Shown one piece after another: positions 38,524-47,174 of a stretch of 64,000 nt of DNA (within the stretch, counting starts at the first letter, position 1; every line of letters starts with the position of its first letter). The DNA is from Sphingomonas sp. S-NIH.Pt15_0812 (GTDB lineage Bacteria; Pseudomonadota; Alphaproteobacteria; Sphingomonadales; Sphingomonadaceae), in NCBI RefSeq assembly GCF_003951315.1, contig NZ_QLJH01000017.1, positions 20,581 through 84,580 on the forward strand, read 5' to 3'. The notes under the pieces were generated by a model. It made no database searches. It was not told the origin of the DNA and worked only from the letters and a program-made list of their open reading frames with translations. Made by a program: the position numbers and the translations under genes.

Positions 38524-40319
38524 TGGGCGGCATCGCCGGCCTGTTCCATCCGGCCACGCCCAAGCCGGTCGATCCCGCCCGACTGCGCCGGATGCTCGCC
38601 ACCCAGGCACATCGCGGGCCGGGCGGCGAGGGGGTGTGGACCGCGCCGGGCGTCGCGCTCGGCTGCAACCGGCCGGCGGGTGTCGCCGCGCTGCGCACCG
38701 AGGCGTCGCTCACCGTCGTCCATGACGGCGCGATCCTCAATGCCGAGGCGCTGCGACGCGGGCTGGAGGCGGACGGGGTCGGCTTCGAAAGCGCCGACGA
38801 TGCGGAACTGCTGCTCGCCGGCTGGCGACGCTGGGGGCCGGCGCTGCCCGAACATATCGAGGGCGAGGTCGCCCTGGCGCTCTATGATGCCGGGCGCGGG
38901 TTGCTGTTCCTGTCCCGCGACCGGATCGGGGCCAAGCCGCTGCATCTCGCGGAGCTGTCCGACGGCTCGATCGCCTTCGCCTCGGAACTGAAGGGGCTGC
39001 TGGCGCACCCGCTGCTGCGTCGCGTACCCGACATCACCGCGGTCGAGGATTTCCTCGCCTATGGCTATGTGCCCGACGATGCCTGCCTGGTCGCGGGCGT
39101 CGCCAAGCTGCCGGCGGCGCACCGGCTGACCATCGCGCGGGGCCGGCCGATCGTCGGGCCGGAACGCTGGTGGCAGTGGGAGGGCGGTGCTCGGCTCAAG
39201 GGGGCGACGGCGGATGTGGCGGGGCAATGGGGCGACCTGCTCCGCCGCTCGGTGCGCAGCCGCATGATCGGCGCGGACGGGGCGTTGTTGTCGGGCGATG
39301 CGGACAGCGCGGCGGTGGTGGCGCTGATGGCGGAGGCAAGCCCGCGCGCGGTCCGCACGCTGGGCACCGGTCCGGCGGCGGAGCAGATCGCCCGGCGCTT
39401 CGCGACCGATCACGTCGACGCGCCGCCCTTCGAACACGGGCCCGACGATGCCGAGATGCTGGCGGTGCTGTTCGACGAGCCGTTCGCCGATCCCCGCGCG
39501 ATCCGGGATTTCGCCAGCGCCGACGCGGCGCGCGACACGATGGCGGTCGCGCTGCTCGGCATGGGCGGTGCGCTGGCCATGGCGGATGGCGAGCGGCACC
39601 GCCGGCTGGTGCGTGGCGAGCGGTTGCGCGCGCTGCTGCATATCCGCGTGCGCCAGCCCTTGTTCACGCGGCTGGGGGCGATCTGGCCGGACAGGGATGG
39701 TCGGACCCGGCTGGAGGCGCTCGCGCTGGAGGGGGCGGAGGCCTATGCCCGACATCTGGCGATCACGCCGCGCGTCTGGCGCGAACGGCTGTTCACGCCG
39801 GCCGCGCGTCATGCGCTGGGCGGCCATCGTGCCGAGCAGCGCTATGTCGATGCCATGGCGGCGGCTCCTGCCAGCCACCCGCTCGACCGGGCATTGCACG
39901 CCGATCTCGCCATTGCGCTACCCGGTCAGTGGCTCGCGCGGGCGGATCGCAGCGCGATGGCGGCGGGGCTGGAACTACGCCTGCCGCTGCTCGACCATCG
40001 TCTGCTGCGATGTTCGGCACGGCTGCCGATCGCGCTGCGGCGGGGCGGCGGGGCGGGGCGCGACGTGCTGGGCCGCGCACTCGCCTCCTATCTGCCGGGC
40101 GACGCCTTGCGCCAGCCGGTCGAGGACGGGTGGCGTGCGCCCGCCGGCGATCTGGCGGCGGCGCTGGGCGGTGCGACGCTGCTGGCGGAGACGGGCTGGT
40201 TCGATCCGGTCGCGCTCACGACGATGGTCGAGGCGCATCGCGGCGGCGATGCCGATCATGGCGCGACCCTGTGGCAGATGCTGGTGCTGGAACAGGCACT
40301 TCGCCGGCTGTTTCCCTGA
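38523..40319 (+). CDS. Degenerate asparagine-synthase-like protein (exosortase A amidotransferase type)
   Basis: 598 residues with the full two-domain layout of glutamine-dependent asparagine synthases: N-terminal Ntn glutaminase and C-terminal ATP-pyrophosphatase. Key residues are altered. The nucleophile position is Gly2 (MGGIAGLF instead of Met-Cys-Gly), HRGPDG is HRGPGG, NGEIYN is DGAILN. The PP-loop SGGxDS is SGDADS (257-262), and the SGDGGDE loop is LGMGGALAM (345-353). The scaffold segment SRDRIGAKPL is kept and the frame is intact, so this looks like a pseudoenzyme rather than a pseudogene. Resembles TIGR03108 proteins in place and length. It precedes two glycosyltransferases. Confidence 0.82.
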   Translation: MGGIAGLFHPATPKPVDPARLRRMLATQAHRGPGGEGVWTAPGVALGCNRPAGVAALRTEASLTVVHDGAILNAEALRRGLEADGVGFESADDAELLLAGWRRWGPALPEHIEGEVALALYDAGRGLLFLSRDRIGAKPLHLAELSDGSIAFASELKGLLAHPLLRRVPDITAVEDFLAYGYVPDDACLVAGVAKLPAAHRLTIARGRPIVGPERWWQWEGGARLKGATADVAGQWGDLLRRSVRSRMIGADGALLSGDADSAAVVALMAEASPRAVRTLGTGPAAEQIARRFATDHVDAPPFEHGPDDAEMLAVLFDEPFADPRAIRDFASADAARDTMAVALLGMGGALAMADGERHRRLVRGERLRALLHIRVRQPLFTRLGAIWPDRDGRTRLEALALEGAEAYARHLAITPRVWRERLFTPAARHALGGHRAEQRYVDAMAAAPASHPLDRALHADLAIALPGQWLARADRSAMAAGLELRLPLLDHRLLRCSARLPIALRRGGGAGRDVLGRALASYLPGDALRQPVEDGWRAPAGDLAAALGGATLLAETGWFDPVALTTMVEAHRGGDADHGATLWQMLVLEQALRRLFP

Positions 40320-40409
40320 CGGCCTCGGCTTGTGTCGCCTTCGCGGCTCGCATAGGACGGCGGGCGATGGCGGCCCTGCCTTTATCGAATAGCGAGATCC
40401 GGTAGCCCG

Positions 40410-41462
40410 ATGACAAAGGCCCCTTCCGACCTGCGGGTCACCGCCGTGCTGGTCAATTATCGCACGCCCGACCTGACGCTGGAATGCCTGCGCGCCCTGT
40501 CGCGCGAACGCGGCGCCCTGGGGGCGCTCGACGCGATCGTGGTCGATGGCGGGTCGGGCGACGGCTCGGCCGAGGTGCTGGGCGGTGCCTTGTCCGCGCC
40601 CGCCTTCGCCGATTGGGTGACCTTGTTGCCGATGGCGTTCAACGGCGGCTTCGGCTGGGCGAACAACCAGGCGATCCGCCACGCGCTGGGCCGCGCCAAC
40701 CCGCCGGACTTCCTCTATATCGTCAATCCCGACGCGGTACCGGAACCCGGTGCGCTGGTCCGCCTGGTCCAGGCGCTGATCGACGCGCCCGACGCCGCCG
40801 CCGCCGGCAGCCTGCTCGTCGATGAGGAAGGGCGCGCGCTGGGCTCCGCCTTCCGCTTCCCGACCGTCAGGGGCGAGTTCCTGCGCGGCGCGGGGACGCC
40901 GGCGCTCGGCCGGCTGCTGCGGGCGCCGATCCCGCTGGTCACCGCGCCCGGCGACCGGCCGGTGGAGGCCGATTGGGTCACGGGCGCGAGCGTGCTGATG
41001 CGGGCCGAGACGCTGCGGCAGGTGGGCCTGTTCGACGAAGGCTTCTTCCTCTATTTCGAGGAGGTCGAATTGATGCACCGCTTCCACCGCGCCGGCTGGC
41101 GCGCGTTGCACGTACCGGCCAGCCGCGTCGTCCATGCCGGCGGCGCGTCGACGGGCGTGAAGAACGGCGCGAGCGCGCAGCGTGCCTTGCCCGATTACTG
41201 GTTCCGCTCGCGCCGCCGCTTCTTCGCGCGTGCCTATGGCGCCTCGGCGGCGCGCGCCTCCGGCTTGGCCTGGATCGCCGGCAAGGCGGTCTGGGATTTC
41301 CGCTGCAGGATCGGCCTGGGTCGCGCCCATGCCCATGCACCGGGCGAGCGGGAGGCGCTGATCCGCAACGGCCTGTCCGCTTCCGACACCGACCGGCGAT
41401 CGGCGGTGGCGGCCTGGGACAGCGCGGCCGGTCGGCTGCCGGCCTGGAAGGAGTGGGAATGA
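40410..41462 (+). CDS. Family 2 glycosyltransferase (rhamnosyltransferase-like)
   Basis: 350 residues. GT-A fold: VLVNYRTPDLTLECL at the start, VVDGGSGDGSAE for nucleotide-sugar binding, FNGGFGWANNQAI, LYIVNPDA (DxD-like), FDEGFFLYFEEVEL with the catalytic-base region. Cytoplasmic, no membrane helix. Likely adds a sugar to a lipid-linked polysaccharide precursor. Its TGA overlaps the next start. Confidence 0.9.
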   Translation: MTKAPSDLRVTAVLVNYRTPDLTLECLRALSRERGALGALDAIVVDGGSGDGSAEVLGGALSAPAFADWVTLLPMAFNGGFGWANNQAIRHALGRANPPDFLYIVNPDAVPEPGALVRLVQALIDAPDAAAAGSLLVDEEGRALGSAFRFPTVRGEFLRGAGTPALGRLLRAPIPLVTAPGDRPVEADWVTGASVLMRAETLRQVGLFDEGFFLYFEEVELMHRFHRAGWRALHVPASRVVHAGGASTGVKNGASAQRALPDYWFRSRRRFFARAYGASAARASGLAWIAGKAVWDFRCRIGLGRAHAHAPGEREALIRNGLSASDTDRRSAVAAWDSAAGRLPAWKEWE

Positions 41463-42457
41463 CCGCCGCCTCCATCGCGATCGTGGCGATCGGCCGCAAC
41501 GAGGGCGAGCGGCTGAAGGCGTGTCTCCGCTCGCTGCCGGCCGACGCGCATCGCATCTATGTCGATTCCGGCTCGACCGATGGCAGCGTCGCCTTTGCGG
41601 AAGGGCAGGGCGTGACCGTCGTGACCCTGCCGCCGGCGACCCGGTTCACCGCCGCGCTGGCCCGCAATGCCGGGCTCGCCGAGGCGGGGGAGCTGGAATT
41701 CGTGCAGTTCCTGGACGGCGACTGTGCGCTCGATCCCGCCTGGCTGGATCGGGCGGTGGCCGCGCTCCGGGCCGATCCGGCACTGGCGGTGGTATTCGGC
41801 CGGCGGCGCGAGCGCTTTCCCGAGCGCAGCGTCTATAACCGGATGTGCGACGACGAATGGAACGTGCCGGTCGGCGAGGCCGCGGCCTGTGGCGGCGACG
41901 CGCTGTTCCGGCGCGCGGCCATCGCCGGGGTGGGGGGCTATAATCCCGATCTGATCGCGGGCGAGGAGCCGGACCTGTGCCTGCGGATGCGCCAACAGGG
42001 CTGGCGGGTGCGCCGCATCGATGCGGAGATGACGCTGCACGACGCGGCGATGACGCATATCCGCCAATGGTGGCGGCGCAGCGAGCGGTCCGGCCATGCC
42101 TTTGCCGAGCATGTCCAGCGGCACGGCGCCAAGGCCGATCCGGTCTGGCGCCAGCAGGTGCGCAGCATCCTGGCCTGGGGCGTGGCGCTGCCGCTGGTGG
42201 TCCTGGCGGCGGGGCTGGTGCTGGGCTGGTGGGCGGCGGGACTGGTGGCGTTGCTCTATCCGTTCCAGGTCGCCCGTATCGCGCGGCGGATGCAGCGCGG
42301 GCGTGGCTATGATCGCGGCTTCGCGCTCCGCTATGCGCATTTCCTGGTGCTGGGGAAGTTCGCCCAGGCGAAGGGGATGCTCGGCTATCACGCCAAGCGG
42401 CTGACCGGGCGGCGCAGCACGCTGATCGAATATAAGGGCGCGGAGCCGGTGGCATGA
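41459..42457 (+). CDS. Family 2 glycosyltransferase with C-terminal membrane helix
   Basis: 332 residues. IVAIGRNEGERLKACLRSLP, YVDSGSTDGS and FLDGDCALDPAWL (DGD metal site) define the GT2 domain; AGEEPDLCLRMRQQGW follows. A hydrophobic segment at about 240-272 anchors it to the inner membrane. ATGA overlap with the gene before and the one after shows a tight operon of surface polysaccharide genes. Confidence 0.9.
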   Translation: MTAASIAIVAIGRNEGERLKACLRSLPADAHRIYVDSGSTDGSVAFAEGQGVTVVTLPPATRFTAALARNAGLAEAGELEFVQFLDGDCALDPAWLDRAVAALRADPALAVVFGRRRERFPERSVYNRMCDDEWNVPVGEAAACGGDALFRRAAIAGVGGYNPDLIAGEEPDLCLRMRQQGWRVRRIDAEMTLHDAAMTHIRQWWRRSERSGHAFAEHVQRHGAKADPVWRQQVRSILAWGVALPLVVLAAGLVLGWWAAGLVALLYPFQVARIARRMQRGRGYDRGFALRYAHFLVLGKFAQAKGMLGYHAKRLTGRRSTLIEYKGAEPVA

Positions 42458-42972
42458 GCTTCGCGGCGCTTCGCCGTCAGATCGCGGCAGACTGGCGGGC
42501 ACATGGCCGCGACTGGACGCGGCCCGGTTTCCGCACGCTCGCGGTCTATCGCTTCGGCGTGTGGCGGATGGGGGTGGGGCCCAAGCCGCTGCGGCTGCCG
42601 CTGTCGATGCTCTACAACGCGGCGTTCCGCTATTGCCGCAACATCTATGGCATCGAACTGCCCTATACTGCGCAGGTCGGGCAGGGCGTGGTGATCGAGC
42701 ATCAGGGCGGCATCGTCATCCATGGCTCGACCGTGATCGGCGATCGCTGCATCATCCGCCAGAACTGCACGCTCGGCGTCCGCACCCTCGACCGGCTGGG
42801 CGACGCGCCGATCCTGGGCGACGACGTCCATATCGGTGCGGGCGCGGTGATCCTGGGCCGGGTACGGATCGGCACGGGCGCGGCGATCGGCGCCAATGCC
42901 GTGGTGCTGAAGGACGTGCCCCCCGGTGCGCTGGCGATCGGCGTGCCGGCGGAGATCCGGCTGCGGGGCTGA
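42454..42972 (+). CDS. Serine O-acetyltransferase-like hexapeptide acetyltransferase
   Basis: 172 residues. Left-handed beta-helix repeats (VVIEHQGGIVIHGSTVIGD, HIGAGAVILGRVRIG, GAAIGANAVVLKDVPPG) and the catalytic-site region of CysE/EpsC-type enzymes. Within a glycosyltransferase operon it more likely O-acetylates a sugar than serine. ATG 42454 overlaps the previous stop. It ends the plus-strand cluster. Confidence 0.85.
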   Translation: MSFAALRRQIAADWRAHGRDWTRPGFRTLAVYRFGVWRMGVGPKPLRLPLSMLYNAAFRYCRNIYGIELPYTAQVGQGVVIEHQGGIVIHGSTVIGDRCIIRQNCTLGVRTLDRLGDAPILGDDVHIGAGAVILGRVRIGTGAAIGANAVVLKDVPPGALAIGVPAEIRLRG

Positions 42973-42996
42973 AGCCCGCGCAACCGGACCTCGACG

Positions 42997-43833
42997 TCAG
43001 CCGAGCCGCTGGGCGTGCCAGCGCAGATGGTCGGCCATGAAAGTGCCGATGAAATAATAGCTGTGGTCGTAGCCCGGCTGCATCCGCAGAGTCAGGTCGA
43101 TCCCCGCATCGGCACAGGCGGTGGCCAGCCGCTCGGGCTGGAGTTGCTGCTCCAGGAACTGGTCCGCCTCGCCCTGGTCGACCAGCAAGGCGGGCACACG
43201 CGCGCCATCCTCGATCAGCGCCACCGCGTCGTGCCGCCGCCACGCCGCCGCATCGTCGCCGAGATAGCCGCCCAGGGCCTTTTTTCCCCACGGCACCTGC
43301 GACGGCGCGACGATGGGGGCGAAGGCGCTGACGGCGCGGAACCGGTCCGGATGGCGCAGGCCGATGGTGAGCGCGCCATGCCCGCCCATCGAATGGCCCA
43401 TGATCCCCTGCCGCGTCATGTCGACCGGGAAGTGCGCGGCGACCAGCGCCGGCAGCTCCTCGGTCACATAGGTCCACATGCGGTAATGACGGTCGAACGG
43501 CGGCTGGGTGGCATCGACATAGAAGCCCGCCCCCAGGCCGAAATCATAGGCCCCGTCCTGATCGTCGGGCACGCCGTCACCGCGCGGGCTGGTGTCTGGT
43601 ACGACCAGGACCAAGCCCAGCGCGGCACAGGCGCGGCGATATTCGCCCTTGTCGGTGACGTTGGCGTGGGTGCAGGTCAGCCCGGACAGATACCAGACGA
43701 CCGGCAGCGTCGCGCCCGGGGCGTGCGGCGGCACATAGACCGAGAAGGTCATGTCGGTGCCGGTCGCCGCCGAGGCGTGGCGATAGACGCCCTGCGTGCC
43801 GCCATGGGCGCGGTTGGTGGAAAGCATGTCCAT
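42997..43833 (-). CDS. fghA: S-formylglutathione hydrolase
   Basis: 278 residues, typical length. Alpha/beta hydrolase (esterase D family): YLSGLTCTHANVTDKGEYR, nucleophile elbow GHSMGGHGAL with Ser148, and C-terminal GYDHSYYFIGTF with the catalytic His. Releases formate and glutathione in formaldehyde detoxification. Start ATG 43833 with AGGAGAGG upstream. Third gene after the class III ADH and a VOC protein. Confidence 0.95.
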   Translation of the reverse strand: MDMLSTNRAHGGTQGVYRHASAATGTDMTFSVYVPPHAPGATLPVVWYLSGLTCTHANVTDKGEYRRACAALGLVLVVPDTSPRGDGVPDDQDGAYDFGLGAGFYVDATQPPFDRHYRMWTYVTEELPALVAAHFPVDMTRQGIMGHSMGGHGALTIGLRHPDRFRAVSAFAPIVAPSQVPWGKKALGGYLGDDAAAWRRHDAVALIEDGARVPALLVDQGEADQFLEQQLQPERLATACADAGIDLTLRMQPGYDHSYYFIGTFMADHLRWHAQRLG

Positions 43834-43862
43834 GCCGGGTTCCTCTCCTGTCCGGGACGCCA

Positions 43863-44252
43863 TCAGGCCCGGTTGGCCAGGCGGCAGCCGCCGCACAGCT
43901 TGTTGCCGTCCGGGTCGCGCAGATAGCCGAGATAGATTTCGCCGAACGGCGACTGGCGGCTGCCCGGCGGGCTCTCGATCGCGGTGCCGCCATGGGCGAC
44001 GCCCGCGGCGTGCCAGGCATCGACCTGCTCCGGACCGGACAGGCCGAAGCCGATCGTGCCGCCATTCGCGACCGTCGCGGGCTCGCCGTCGATCGGCGTC
44101 GTCACCATGAACGCCGCGCCATTGTGGCGATAGGCCAGCCGCCCGTTGGGATCGACCATCGCCGGCCCTGCGCCCATCACCGCGAACAGCGCGTCGTAGA
44201 AGGTCTTGGACCGGGCGATATCGTTCGACCCGACCATCACATGCGAGAACAT
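43863..44252 (-). CDS. VOC-family (glyoxalase-fold) protein
   Basis: 129 residues. Paired beta-alpha-beta-beta-beta modules: FSHVMVGSNDIARSKTFYDA at the start, FGEIYLGYLRDPDGNKLCG near the end. Excellent GGGGAGGAG ribosome site. Between the two formaldehyde-oxidation genes; it may act on a glutathione adduct, which is inference. It ends with a CGGCRLA tail. Confidence 0.85.
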   Translation of the reverse strand: MFSHVMVGSNDIARSKTFYDALFAVMGAGPAMVDPNGRLAYRHNGAAFMVTTPIDGEPATVANGGTIGFGLSGPEQVDAWHAAGVAHGGTAIESPPGSRQSPFGEIYLGYLRDPDGNKLCGGCRLANRA

Positions 44253-44275
44253 CGTTTTCTCCTCCCCTTGCGCGT

Positions 44276-45385
44276 TCAATAGACCACGACGCTGCGGATG
44301 CTTTCGCCCTTGTGCATCAGGTCGAAGCCCGTGTTGATCTCGTCCAGCGACAGGACATGGGTGATCATCGGATCGATCTCGATCTTCCCGTTCATGTACC
44401 AGTCGACGATCTTCGGCACGTCGGTCCGCCCCTTCGCCCCGCCGAACGCGGTGCCGCGCCAGTTGCGCCCGGTGACGAGCTGGAAGGGGCGGGTGCTGAC
44501 CTCCTTGCCCGCCTCGGCCACGCCGATGATGATGCTGGTGCCCCAGCCGCGATGGCACGCCTCCAGCGCCTGGCGCATCACGGTCGTGTTGCCGGTGCAG
44601 TCGAACGTATAGTCCGCGCCGCCATCGGTCAGCGCGACCAGATGCTGGACCAGGTCGCCGGCCACGTCCCTGGGATTGACGAAATGGGTCATGCCGAAGC
44701 GGCGACCCCATTCCTCGCGGTCCGGATTGATGTCGACGCCGACGATCATCCCGGCCCCTGCCAGCCGGGCGCCCTGCAGCACGTTCAGGCCGATGCCGCC
44801 CAGGCCGAAGACGATGATCGTGTCGCCGACCGCGACCTTGGCGGTGTTGACCACCGCGCCCACGCCCGTCGTCACGCCGCAGCCGACATAGCAGCTGGTC
44901 TGGAATGGCGCATCCTCGCGGATCTTGGCGACCGCGATCTCGGGCAGCACGGTGAAGTTGGAGAAGGTCGAGCAGCCCATGTAATGGAAGATCGGCTGGC
45001 CCTTGTAGCTGAACCGCGTGGTGCCGTCCGGCATCAGGCCCTTGCCCTGGGTGGCGCGGATCGCGGTGCACAAATTGGTCTTGCCCGACAGGCACGACTT
45101 ACACTGGCGGCATTCGGGCGTGTAGAGCGGAATGACATGGTCGCCCGGCACGACGCTGGTCACGCCCGGACCGACCTCGCGAACGATGCCCGCGCCCTCA
45201 TGCCCCAGCACCGAGGGGAACAGCCCCTCCGAATCGAGCCCGTCGAGCGTATAGGCGTCGGTATGGCAGATGCCGGTCGCCATGATCTCGACCAGCACCT
45301 CGCCGGCCTTTGGTCCTTCGAGGTCAAGCTCGACGATTTCGAGCGGTTGCTTGGCGGCGAATGCCACCGCGGCGCGGGTCTTCAT
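44276..45385 (-). CDS. frmA: S-(hydroxymethyl)glutathione dehydrogenase / class III alcohol dehydrogenase
   Basis: 369 residues. Catalytic zinc: Cys-His in [10 protein letters not shown] and HEGAGIV; structural zinc: four Cys in [18 protein letters not shown] site [10 protein letters not shown]; class III marks such as [11 protein letters not shown]. Oxidises the glutathione adduct of formaldehyde. First gene of the operon with the VOC protein and fghA; no FrmR-type regulator is adjacent. Confidence 0.96.
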   Translation of the reverse strand: MKTRAAVAFAAKQPLEIVELDLEGPKAGEVLVEIMATGICHTDAYTLDGLDSEGLFPSVLGHEGAGIVREVGPGVTSVVPGDHVIPLYTPECRQCKSCLSGKTNLCTAIRATQGKGLMPDGTTRFSYKGQPIFHYMGCSTFSNFTVLPEIAVAKIREDAPFQTSCYVGCGVTTGVGAVVNTAKVAVGDTIIVFGLGGIGLNVLQGARLAGAGMIVGVDINPDREEWGRRFGMTHFVNPRDVAGDLVQHLVALTDGGADYTFDCTGNTTVMRQALEACHRGWGTSIIIGVAEAGKEVSTRPFQLVTGRNWRGTAFGGAKGRTDVPKIVDWYMNGKIEIDPMITHVLSLDEINTGFDLMHKGESIRSVVVY

Positions 45386-45474
45386 GCGGGCCTCTCAGAA
45401 AATGGGGCGGATCGATCAACCCCGTCTAGCGAGGGGGGCTGGCAATTCAACGGTGGCACGCGGCATCATGCGGC

Positions 45475-45963
45475 ATGAGCCTCTATCACCGTCATCTCGA
45501 TTCGCCGATCGGACGGCTGACCCTCGTCGCCAGCGACGCGGGGCTGGTCGCGATCCTGTGGCCGGAGGAACGGCCCGACCGGGTGCGGCTGGGCGCGATG
45601 GCGGAGGTCGCGGCGCATCCGCATCTCGACCATGCGGCGGCCGAACTCGCCGCCTATTTCGCCGGCGGGTTACGAGCCTTCACCATTCCGCTCGATCCGC
45701 GCGGCACCGACTTCCAGCGCGCCGTGTGGCGGGCGCTGGCGACCATCCCTTATGGCGAGACGCGCAGCTATGCCGCCATCGCCGCGCAGATCGGCCGGCC
45801 GACCGCGACACGGGCGGTGGGGGCGGCGAACGGGCGCAACCCGCTGTCGATCGTCGCGCCCTGCCACCGGGTGATCGGCAGCAACGGCGCGCTGACCGGG
45901 TTCGCGGGCGGCCTGTCGATCAAGACCTTCCTGCTCGACCATGAGCAGCGGCACGCGCGCTGA
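45475..45963 (+). CDS. ogt: Methylated-DNA--protein-cysteine methyltransferase
   Basis: 162 residues. The suicide Cys130 lies in VAPCHRVIG; the HTH region with YAAIAAQIGRPTATRAVG precedes it. Lacks the Ada regulatory domain, so it is an Ogt-type direct repair protein removing O6-alkylguanine. Starts 89 bases from frmA, divergently. Confidence 0.95.
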   Translation: MSLYHRHLDSPIGRLTLVASDAGLVAILWPEERPDRVRLGAMAEVAAHPHLDHAAAELAAYFAGGLRAFTIPLDPRGTDFQRAVWRALATIPYGETRSYAAIAAQIGRPTATRAVGAANGRNPLSIVAPCHRVIGSNGALTGFAGGLSIKTFLLDHEQRHAR

Positions 45964-45971
45964 CAGCCGGA

Positions 45972-46079
45972 TCAGCTTCGCAGCAGGGCGGAGCCGAGCG
46001 CCAGCATCCCCGCCATCGCCACAAGCAGGCAGGCGAGCGCGATCAGGATGATCCAGCGGATAAGGGGGCGGTTCTCCAT
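45972..46079 (-). CDS. 35-residue single-helix membrane peptide
   Basis: A short frame with GGAG close to its ATG encodes MENRPLIRW, a hydrophobic helix of about 21 residues ([20 protein letters not shown]) and a basic end. Convergent with ogt. No named family recognised; sphingomonads often carry such tiny membrane ORFs. Coding potential plausible, not proven. Confidence 0.45.
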   Translation of the reverse strand: MENRPLIRWIILIALACLLVAMAGMLALGSALLRS

Positions 46080-46201
46080 GGCTCCGCCCTACACGTCCGG
46101 TCGGGGCAGGGACAGGGCGGAGCGCGGCCCGTTGACGGGAGCGTGCATTTCGGTTGAGGCGCTCCGGTCCGGCCCGAACGGTCCCTGTCGAAGAGAAGCG
46201 C

Positions 46202-46441
46202 ATGAGCGATCCCCTGCAAATCCCCCTGCACGTTCTCGCCCTCTCCTGCCCCGACCAGCCCGGCATCGTCGCCCGCGTCACCGGCCTGTTGTTCGAGGCG
46301 GGCGCGAACATCCGCGAGGCGGCGCAGTTCGAGGATGCGGAAACCGGCCGCTTCTTCATGCGCGTGCTCTTCAGCCTGGCCGATGCGCCCGCCGCCGCTC
46401 TGCCCGACCGGTTCGGAGCGTTGCCGGGGCGTGCGGCATGA
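46202..46441 (+). pseudogene. purU: 5' part of split purU: ACT domain of formyltetrahydrofolate deformylase
   Basis: 79 residues: [20 protein letters not shown] and [10 protein letters not shown] are the ACT domain of PurU. The frame ends after LPGRAA at a TGA that overlaps an ATG in the -1 frame. That frame, read upstream of the ATG, gives [11 protein letters not shown], which fits the conserved PurU linker; adding one base near 46414 would fuse both parts into a normal protein of about 289 residues. Either a true frameshift, a sequencing error or an ATGA-coupled two-subunit version. Confidence 0.75.
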
Positions 46442-47070
46442 CCTGGTCGATCCGGCCGGCGGAGGCGCGGCGCAAGGTGCTGTTGCTGGTGTCCAAGTTC
46501 GACCATTGCCTGGCGGACCTGCTCTATCGCTGGCGGATCGGCGAGTTGCGGATGGATGTGGTGGGGATCGTGTCCAACCACCCCCGCGCGACGTTCGACG
46601 GGCTGGACCTGGGCGGCGTGCCCTTCCACCATCTGCCCGTGACGCGCGAGACGCGGAACGCGCAGGAGGCGCGGATCAAGGCGGTGGTGGATGAGACGGG
46701 CGCGGAACTGGTCGTGCTCGCCCGCTATATGCAGATCCTGTCGGACGACCTGACCGCCTTCCTGTCGGGGCGGTGCATCAACATCCATCACAGCTTCCTC
46801 CCCGGCTTCAAGGGGGCCAAGCCCTATCACCAGGCCCATGCGCGCGGCGTGAAGATGATCGGGGCCACCGCCCATTACGTCACCGCCGACCTGGATGAAG
46901 GGCCGATCATCGCCCAGGATGTCGAGCCTGTCACCCATGCGGATTCGCCCGAGACGCTGGTGCGCAAGGGGCGGGATATCGAGCGGCGCGTGCTGGCGCG
47001 CGCGGTGCGGCATCATCTGGCCGACCGGGTGCTGTTGAACGGCGAGAAAACCGTGGTCTTCACCGACTAA
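46438..47070 (+). pseudogene. purU: 3' part of split purU: formyltransferase-fold catalytic domain
   Basis: 210 residues, beginning [20 protein letters not shown] and continuing [11 protein letters not shown]. The hydrolase core is complete: [20 protein letters not shown] with the catalytic His, GATAHYV and DEGPIIAQD with the catalytic Asp. Alone it lacks the ACT domain that mediates Met/Gly control in E. coli PurU, but could be active. Its ATG overlaps the stop of the ACT part. It hydrolyses 10-formyl-THF to formate and THF. Confidence 0.75.
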
Positions 47071-47080
47071 ACAATAGAAG

Positions 47081-47098
47081 TTGATTTGCATTTGCAAC
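47081..47098. promoter_or_regulatory. Possible Fur-type site upstream of the TonB receptor
   Basis: An AT-rich island TTGATTTGCATTTGCAAC in GC-rich surroundings, with repeated TTTGCA half-sites, about 75-95 bases before the receptor start. It resembles alphaproteobacterial Fur boxes loosely; no perfect palindrome. Confidence 0.3.
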
Positions 47099-47174
47099 AA
47101 CGATAGTCGGCCGCCCTCTGCCGGGGCAGGGTCGACCAGACCCCCATGGCACGATCGACCAGCGGGGATAGGGC

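Noticed and set aside
41234..42502. Minus-strand frame of 422 codons opposite the second glycosyltransferase
   Set aside because: Shadow of the GT2 gene, whose motifs are unambiguous on the plus strand.
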